From the NCBI GenBank assembly GCA_934590165.1, contig CAKTOO010000004.1, forward strand, positions 75,619-139,618: a stretch of 64,000 nt of DNA. The letters are read 5' to 3'. The notes below the pieces were generated by a model. That model had not been told where the DNA came from. It saw only the letters and a program-made list of their open reading frames with translations, and made no database searches. A program made the position numbers and the translations under genes. Origin of the DNA: an uncultured Dysosmobacter sp. (lineage in GTDB: Bacteria > Bacillota > Clostridia > Oscillospirales > Oscillospiraceae). This document shows, one piece after another, positions 58,994 through 64,000 of this stretch (the stretch's first letter is position 1; each line of letters starts with the position of its first letter).

Positions 58994-60163
58994 ATGGCAG
59001 ATATGTTTTTCGGTTATATGCGTTCCGACGGCAAAGTGGGCTCCCGGAATTACGTGGCGGTAGTCCCCAGTGTCGTCTGCGCCAACGAGGTGGCGGAGGC
59101 CATCAGCAACCAGGTCATGAACTGCCGCCCGCTGCTGCACCACCAGGGCTGCTGCCAGCTGCCCCCCGACCTGGAGCGGGTGACAGACACCCTCATCTCC
59201 CTGGCCTCCCATCCCAATGCCGGCGCCGTGCTGGTGGTCAGCCTGGGCTGCGAGGGCACCGATGTGGACCGGCTGCTGGAGGCTGTGTCCAAAAGCGGCA
59301 AGCCTTATGACATTGTCCGCATCCAGGAGATCGGCGGCACCGCGAACGCCATCGCCGAGGGCATCAAAAAGGCACAGCGGCTCTCCATGGCCATTTCCGG
59401 CCTCCAGCGCGAACCTTTTGACCTGACCCATTTTGTCATGGGCATCAAATGCGGTGGCTCCGACGCCACCTCCGGCCTTGCCAGCAACTGCGCCATCGGC
59501 TATGTGGCGGACAAGATCGTGGACCAGGGCGGCACCGTCATGTTCGGCGAGGTGACGGAATTTATCGGCGCGGAGCATATTCTGGCCCGGCGGGCCCGTA
59601 CCCCGGAGGTTGGAGAAAAAATTCTCAAGCTGGTGGACGCCATGGAGACCCGGGCCAAGTCCCTGGGCTGTGACATGCGGAAGGGCCAGCCCACTCCCGG
59701 CAACATTGCCGGCGGCCTCACCACCATTGAAGAAAAGTCCCTGGGCGCCATTATGAAATCCGGTTCCCGGACCATTGAGGGCGTGTTGGAATATCCGGAG
59801 ATGAGCGCCGGTAAGGGCGGCCTATGGATCAAGGACACCCCGGGCCGGGAAATCGAGATCCTGACCGGTATGGCCGCCGGTGGTGCCCAGTGCATCACCT
59901 TCTCCACCGGCCGCGGCGCTCCCCAGGGCTTCCCCATCCTGCCGGTCATCAAGATCTGCGGCAATCCCAACACCTACGAGCGCATGTCCAACGACATGGA
60001 CCTGAACGCCGGTCTCATCATTCAGGGCAAGAGCAGCATCGAGGAAGTCGGAGAGGTGCTGTACCAAAAGCTGCTGCGTACCCTTTCCGGTGAGCAGTGC
60101 AAGGGTGAGAGCATCTATTACAGCAAGTCCATGGACATTTACTGCATGGGTCCGGTCATCTGA
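58994..60163 (+). CDS. UxaA-family large subunit (altronate dehydratase / SuyB-like lyase)
   Basis: 389 residues from ATG 58994. It corresponds to the C-terminal catalytic part of UxaA/GarD: FFGYMRSDGKVGSRNYVAVV, HHQGCCQLP, VVSLGCEGTD, MGIKCGGSDATSGLASN, FGEVTEFIGAEHIL, GNIAGGLTTIEEKSLG and FSTGRGAPQGFPILPVIKICGN. The family eliminates water (altronate, galactarate) or sulfite (sulfolactate) from the carbon next to a hydroxy acid, using an iron-type metal site. With the small subunit and the racemase it suggests: epimerise the hydroxy acid, then dehydrate or desulfonate it. The exact substrate is not readable. Confidence 0.92.
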   Translation: MADMFFGYMRSDGKVGSRNYVAVVPSVVCANEVAEAISNQVMNCRPLLHHQGCCQLPPDLERVTDTLISLASHPNAGAVLVVSLGCEGTDVDRLLEAVSKSGKPYDIVRIQEIGGTANAIAEGIKKAQRLSMAISGLQREPFDLTHFVMGIKCGGSDATSGLASNCAIGYVADKIVDQGGTVMFGEVTEFIGAEHILARRARTPEVGEKILKLVDAMETRAKSLGCDMRKGQPTPGNIAGGLTTIEEKSLGAIMKSGSRTIEGVLEYPEMSAGKGGLWIKDTPGREIEILTGMAAGGAQCITFSTGRGAPQGFPILPVIKICGNPNTYERMSNDMDLNAGLIIQGKSSIEEVGEVLYQKLLRTLSGEQCKGESIYYSKSMDIYCMGPVI

Positions 60164-60408
60164 CCTTTTTCTGTATTTTTTTTAATAAAAATCAAGGCGA
60201 AACCTGATTATCCCTTGAAAACACCGTATTTATCGGCATTTCAGAAGGGTTGAAAAGCCTCATTTTACTACGAATTTACTACTCGTGAGTGAGCCTTGAC
60301 ACGCCGAAAATCCGAGAAATGCAGACTTACGGAAAAATGACGGCACAAGGGGCGGCCTGCCCCGGAGCCTATACAACTGAATACATGACCGGATTTCAGA
60401 CGGTTCAG
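60164..60408. other. AT-rich boundary of the conjugative element
   Basis: No gene. GC drops sharply right after the lyase stop. TTTACTAC occurs twice, 3 bp apart (60264-60271, 60275-60282), a possible att or recombinase-binding region. I place the left end of the ICE in this stretch, exact base unknown. Confidence 0.45.
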
Positions 60409-60441
60409 CGCCATAGGAACAAGCAGCCTATGGCGTTTTTT
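60409..60441 (+). terminator. Leader terminator at the ICE start
   Basis: CGCCATAGG / CCTATGGCG stem with TTTTTT, 30 bp before the first ICE gene. It may block read-in from the chromosome or act as an attenuator. Confidence 0.75.
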
Positions 60442-60470
60442 ACGCCCATTTTTAGAAAGGAGCCGATGAA

Positions 60471-60992
60471 ATGAAGCTGAATGAAGCAGAAATGAGGATG
60501 GCGTATCAGATCGAGGCCACGAGCCAGAACGCCGCCCTGAATGAGATTTACATGATGGCACGCTACGCGCAAAGCCAGGAGACGAAGGACACGGCGGAAA
60601 GCCTCCTTCGGAAATTACGCCCTCTGTCCGACAAGGAGTGCATGGATGTGATCCGGGAGGTGCAGAAAAACTACCGTCTGCCGGAGAAGGCCCGGACCGT
60701 GGGAGAAATGCTGGCGGAGACCAGGCAGCAGTCCGGGGCGCAGAAATTGTCCGGGCATGACATCATGGCCCTGGAGCGGTTCGATCCGGAGACCCGCCAC
60801 ATGATCGTCTTTGACGTCCTCTCCCATGATTCGCCTATGGGCTGGAAGGGGGAGAAAATGCGCCTGTTCCTGACCGAAGCCGGTTATGGGAAGGCCCTGG
60901 AGAACCAGGAGAAGGGGCACATCAAGATCAGAAACCACGCAAAGGTACGCTCCGGCCATCTCTCCTACGACCATAAAGACCGGGAGTTATAG
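60471..60992 (+). CDS. ICE-associated hypothetical protein
   Basis: 173 residues (SD AAAGGAG). The first half is helical (MRMAYQIEATSQNAALNEIY ... ARYAQSQETKDTAESLLRKL), the second half basic with mixed character, ending HAKVRSGHLSYDHKDREL. No cysteines or membrane segments. It resembles conserved ICE cargo proteins found beside VirD4/PcfB in Clostridia, but I cannot name the family. First gene of the element. Confidence 0.65.
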   Translation: MKLNEAEMRMAYQIEATSQNAALNEIYMMARYAQSQETKDTAESLLRKLRPLSDKECMDVIREVQKNYRLPEKARTVGEMLAETRQQSGAQKLSGHDIMALERFDPETRHMIVFDVLSHDSPMGWKGEKMRLFLTEAGYGKALENQEKGHIKIRNHAKVRSGHLSYDHKDREL

Positions 60993-61164
60993 GAGCCCTC
61001 CCAAAACTGTATCAAAAAGGGTGGAAAATCCTCCGTTTTCCCTTTTGTGAGCCGTGAAAACGGAGCCGCCCATACCTTTTCCTATGTGGAATAGGCGGAA
61101 AGTTTTAAGGGGTGATTTTCACGAAAACCAACACTTTCAATCTATGAGGAAGGAGGTCATCGGC

Positions 61165-62052
61165 ATGGCAGTATTCCGTATCGAAAAGACCCGTGATTAC
61201 ACGGTCATGTCAAATTACCACCTGCGGGATATGTCGCTGTCCCTGAAAGCAAAGGGGCTTCTCTCCCTAATGCTCTCCCTGCCGGAGAACTGGGACTACA
61301 CGATGAAGGGCCTTGCCCGTATCTGCAAGGACGGGGTGGACAGTATCAGCGGCGGCATCCGGGAGCTGGAGGCCAGAGGGTATCTCATCCGGGAGCGTGT
61401 CCGGGGTGCAAACGGGCAGCTTGGCTCTATCGAGTACACGATTTTGGAGCAGCCTAAAGAGCCTGCGCCTACGCAGGAGAAACCTATACGGGAAAATCCC
61501 GTACAGGCAAATCCAACATTGGACGCCCCTATGCAGGGAGGCCCCGCACAATTAAATACTAAGAAATCAAGTAAAGAAAAATCAAAAACTGATCTATCAA
61601 GTACGGAACCATCAAATCCTATCCCATCAAATCCCCCTACCCCCGCAGGGGCAAGGATCGGAACGGATGGGATGGGTGCCAGAGAAGCCTATCGGGAAGT
61701 CATTCTGGACAACATCGGGTATGACTATCTGATCCAGGACAGCCACATCGACCGGGAGCAGCTTGACGAGATCGCGGACCTGATCGTGGACACCGTATGC
61801 TCCGCACGAAAGACCATCCGCATTGCCGGGGATGATTTTCCGGCGGAGGTGGTAAAGTCCCGGTTTATGAAGCTGGACAGCTCCCATGTGCAGTATGTCA
61901 TGGACTGTATGCGGGAGAATACCACCTACGTCCGCAACATCAAGAAATACCTTCTGGCGGCGCTGTATAACGCCCCGGCGACCATCGGCAATTATTATTC
62001 TGCCCTGGTGCAGCACGACATGTACGGGGACGGGAAAAGGGGGCGGGGCTAA
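61165..62052 (+). CDS. Winged-helix ICE protein (DUF6017, replisome-organiser type)
   Basis: 295 residues from ATG 61165 (SD AAGGAGG); the frame upstream is not used. Residues 1-~90 form a replication-initiator-like winged helix (FRIEKTRDYTVMSNYHLRD, LSLKAKGLLSLMLSLPENWDY, GLARICKDGVDSISGGIREL). A Pro/Ser/Lys-rich linker follows (~105-185). The C-terminal DUF6017 domain (~200-290) includes REAYREVILDNIGYDYLIQD and RKTIRIAGDDFPAEVVKSR. Such proteins are common in Tn1549-type ICEs, presumably for element replication or regulation. Confidence 0.8.
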   Translation: MAVFRIEKTRDYTVMSNYHLRDMSLSLKAKGLLSLMLSLPENWDYTMKGLARICKDGVDSISGGIRELEARGYLIRERVRGANGQLGSIEYTILEQPKEPAPTQEKPIRENPVQANPTLDAPMQGGPAQLNTKKSSKEKSKTDLSSTEPSNPIPSNPPTPAGARIGTDGMGAREAYREVILDNIGYDYLIQDSHIDREQLDEIADLIVDTVCSARKTIRIAGDDFPAEVVKSRFMKLDSSHVQYVMDCMRENTTYVRNIKKYLLAALYNAPATIGNYYSALVQHDMYGDGKRGRG

Positions 62053-62544
62053 ATGCAGGAGGAAGTGACCCAGGGCGCCGTGACCCTGATCGTGAACGGC
62101 TCGAAGCTCACGGAGCAGGCCTTTGAAAAGGCGGTGAAGAAATTCCTGGAGGAAGTCCAGAAAAGCAGGCAGCCGAAAATCTACCGGGGAAAGCAGACCC
62201 TAAAGCAGCTTGCCGGGCAGAACGCCGGCCTCTCCAATATCGAGATATCCGACCGGAACATCAAGGCATTTTCCCAGGTGGCGAAAAAATACCATGTGGA
62301 TTTCGCCCTGAAGAAGGACGCCTCCGCAGAGCAGCCCCGCTACCTGGTGTTTTTCAAGAGCCGGGACGCGGACGCCATCACGGCGGCTTTCCAGGAGTTC
62401 GCCGGGAAACGGATGGGCCGGGAGGAAAAGCCCTCCATCCGGGAACGGCTGAATCAGACCAGGGAGCAGGCAGCGCAGAAAACGGAGCACAGGAGCATTG
62501 ACCGGGAGAAGGTAAAGGTCAAGGATCGGAGCGTGCAGAGATGA
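62053..62544 (+). CDS. pcfB: PcfB family conjugation protein (DUF3801)
   Basis: 163 residues starting one base after the DUF6017 stop. The start GAVTLIVNGSKLTEQAFEKAVKKFL, LAGQNAGLSNIEISDRNIKAFSQVAKKYHVDFALKKD and LVFFKSRDADAITAAFQEF match PcfB of pCF10-like systems. It helps the relaxosome reach the VirD4 coupling protein. Its stop overlaps the virD4 start (ATGA), as in intact ICEs. Confidence 0.9.
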   Translation: MQEEVTQGAVTLIVNGSKLTEQAFEKAVKKFLEEVQKSRQPKIYRGKQTLKQLAGQNAGLSNIEISDRNIKAFSQVAKKYHVDFALKKDASAEQPRYLVFFKSRDADAITAAFQEFAGKRMGREEKPSIRERLNQTREQAAQKTEHRSIDREKVKVKDRSVQR

Positions 62545-63490
62545 ACATGAAAAAACTGATTTTACTGAACCTCCCCTATCTCCTGTTCGTGTATCCCTTT
62601 GACAAGCTGGCCCAGGCCTTCCGGCTCTCCCCCGGCGCGGACCTCTCCGCAAAGATACTTTCCATCGGGGAGGGATTCGCGGCGGCCTTTGCCTCCGCTG
62701 GGCTGAGCCTGAACCCCACGGACCTTCTGATCGGCCTTGCGGGAGCGGTGGTCCTGCGGCTGGCGGTCTGCCTGAAGGGGAAGAACGCGAAGAAATACCG
62801 CCACGGGATCGAATACGGCAGCGCCCGTTGGGGCACAGCAGCCGATATCGCCCCGTTCGTCGATAAGGATTTTTTCAACAACATCCCCATGACGCAGACG
62901 GAGCGGATCACGATGGCGAGCCGCCCGAAGCAGCCCAAATACGCCAGAAATAAAAATATCCTGGTGATCGGAGGCAGCGGCTCCGGCAAGACCCGGTTCT
63001 TCTGCAAGCCGTCGCTCCTGCAAGCCCATTCGTCCTACGTCTGTACGGACCCGAAAGGTACTTTATTGCCGGAGATCGGCTCGTTCCTGGAACGGAAAAA
63101 ATACCGGATCAAGTGCTTAAACCTGATTAACTTCAAGAAGTCCATGCGGTATAACCCGCTGGCGTACATCCGCTCCGAGAAGGATATCTTAAAGCTGGTG
63201 AACGCACTGATCCTGAACACGAAGGGGGAAGGGGAAAAATCCTCCGAAGATTTCTGGGGCAAGGCGGAACGCCTGTATTACTGCGCCCTGATCGGCTACA
63301 TCTGGTATGAGGCCACGGAGGAAGAAAAAAATTTCATCACCCTCCTGGACCTGATAAACGCCAGCGAAGCCAGGGAGGACGACGAGGAATACCAAAGCCC
63401 GGTGGATATCCTCTTTCAGCAGTTGGAAGAAAAGGACCCGGACCATTTCGCCGTCAAGCAGTACCGCAAATTCAAGATGGCGGCGGGTGA
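62541..63490 (+). pseudogene. virD4: VirD4-type coupling protein, interrupted after ~316 codons
   Basis: Two N-terminal membrane segments (LILLNLPYLLFVYPF; LLIGLAGAVVLRLAVCL) and the P-loop VIGGSGSGKTRFFCKP with SSYVCTDPKGTLLPE are intact. At FKMAAG (about 63488) the family sequence stops and foreign DNA begins; the read-through frame ends at 63506. Intact proteins are ~600 residues with Walker B downstream, so conjugation by this copy should fail unless the insert is excised precisely. Confidence 0.85.
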
Positions 63491-63493
63491 TAT

Positions 63494-63556
63494 ATGCTCT
63501 AAGTGACTTCTTAATCATGATTGTGTCATGGTTAGTGAAGCAGTCACTTAGAGCAT
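63494..63556. repeat. Inverted repeat with nested hairpin at the element end
   Basis: 15-bp perfect arms ATGCTCTAAGTGACT (63494-63508) and AGTCACTTAGAGCAT (63542-63556), plus an inner CATGA/TCATG pair (63516-63530). It lies between the virD4 junction and the recombinase SD; either a recombinase-binding site or a terminator protecting the element. Confidence 0.8.
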
Positions 63557-63578
63557 TTTCATTTCAGGAGGTACAGCC

Positions 63579-64000
63579 ATGAGAAACGAGAAAATCACCC
63601 CTCTGTATGAGCGTTTGAGCCGGGACGATGAGTTACAGGGCGAGAGCAATTCCATATCCAACCAAAAGCAGATGTTAGAGGATTTTGCCCGCCGAAATGG
63701 ACTGCCAAACCCTACGCACTTTACCGATGATGGTATCTCAGGCACCCGTTTTGACCGCCCCGGATTTTTGGCAATGATGGAGGAAGTGGAGGCAGGGCGT
63801 GTAGAGGCAATCGTCATCAAGGACATGAGCCGGTTGGGGCGCGACTATCTGAAAGTCGGTCAAGTTATGGAGGTTTTGCGGCAGCGCGGCGTTCGGCTGA
63901 TTGCGATCAACGACGGTGTGGACAGTCTGAAAGGCGATGACGATTTTACACCGTTCCGCAACATTATGAATGAATTTTACGCCCGTGATACCAGCCGGAA
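63579..64000 (+). CDS. Large serine recombinase (Tn4451 TnpX-like), N-terminal part
   Basis: ATG 63579 with AGGAGG; open to the window end (140 codons seen). Resolvase/invertase catalytic domain: LYERLSRDDELQGESNSI with the nucleophile Ser in YERLS, ISGTRFDRPGF, VEAIVIKDMSRLGRDYL with the conserved Arg pair, and ALxDGVDS-like INDGVDSLKGDDDF. It excises and inserts its element via a covalent serine-DNA link and GA-core recombination. Its C-terminal DNA-binding domain lies beyond the window. Confidence 0.93.
   Translation, partial: MRNEKITPLYERLSRDDELQGESNSISNQKQMLEDFARRNGLPNPTHFTDDGISGTRFDRPGFLAMMEEVEAGRVEAIVIKDMSRLGRDYLKVGQVMEVLRQRGVRLIAINDGVDSLKGDDDFTPFRNIMNEFYARDTSR

Larger units (their letters stand above)
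60264..64000 (+). mobile_element. Tn1549-like integrative conjugative element, left part
   Basis: Four genes in ICE order: a small conserved protein, a winged-helix/DUF6017 protein, PcfB and VirD4. The base use and gene set differ from the chromosomal genes before 60163. The virD4 gene is interrupted by a nested recombinase element near 63490. The right end is outside the window. Confidence 0.8.
63490..64000 (+). mobile_element. Nested serine-recombinase element inside virD4, left end
   Basis: It begins at about GTGATATATGCTC. GA at the junction fits the GA core dinucleotide used by Tn4451/Tn5397-type large serine recombinases. The element's recombinase starts 90 bp inside. The other end and the rest of virD4 are outside the window. 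Confidence 0.7.

Overview
The window is high-GC (roughly 60%) Clostridia chromosome. The gene repertoire (SCIFF peptide and its maturase, CD1247-like protein, YqeG, type II pantothenate kinase, T-box leuS, smc-ftsY cluster, serine-recombinase elements, Tn1549-like conjugation genes) suggests a gut anaerobe of the Oscillospiraceae (Flavonifractor/Oscillibacter-like). That placement is inference from gene content, not from a database match.

Layout. 1-6 kb: the end of a PLP decarboxylase, a frameshifted small gene, a LURP-one/YxjI protein, the SCIFF thioether-peptide pair (scfA-scfB), an Orn/Lys/Arg decarboxylase and a DUF4317 protein. 6-8 kb is a scar: a sortase-anchored surface-protein gene lacks its 5' end, carries an in-frame TGA and abuts the C-terminal remnant of a serine recombinase. 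8-23.8 kb: housekeeping and accessory genes (M18 aminopeptidase, HAD phosphatase, tRNA-Gln flanked by LysR and MATE remnants, a long SEL1-repeat protein, a TtcA-like enzyme, D-2-hydroxyacid dehydrogenase, cardiolipin synthase, pncB, coaW, an HD protein, efp, yqeG). 23.8-38.7 kb: a long minus-strand core region (clpP-like, smc, ftsY, rph, rdgB, yhbY, nadD-yqeK fusion, LCP protein, rsfS, lipoprotein, T-box-leuS, rpsU). 38.8-43 kb: proline biosynthesis operon proB-proA-(two passengers)-proC. 43-47 kb: an SLH-anchored 5'-nucleotidase and a dihydropyrimidinase. 47-54.4 kb: osmolyte uptake, with a BusR-like GntR/RCK_C regulator and an OpuC-type ABC system whose last gene fuses permease and binding protein, then a putP operon behind a 28-bp perfect palindrome.

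54.5-60.2 kb is the most unusual metabolic locus. It holds a ketol-acid-reductoisomerase-like protein lacking several canonical catalytic residues, two GntR regulators, a LarA-type (nickel-pincer racemase) homologue and a split UxaA-type dehydratase/lyase. It reads as an uncharacterised 2-hydroxy-acid or sugar-acid catabolic module. No transporter is visible, and an integrative conjugative element begins immediately downstream.

60.2-64 kb is the left part of a Tn1549-like ICE (winged-helix/DUF6017 protein, PcfB, VirD4 coupling protein). The virD4 gene is interrupted by a second element carrying a large serine recombinase, which runs off the window end.
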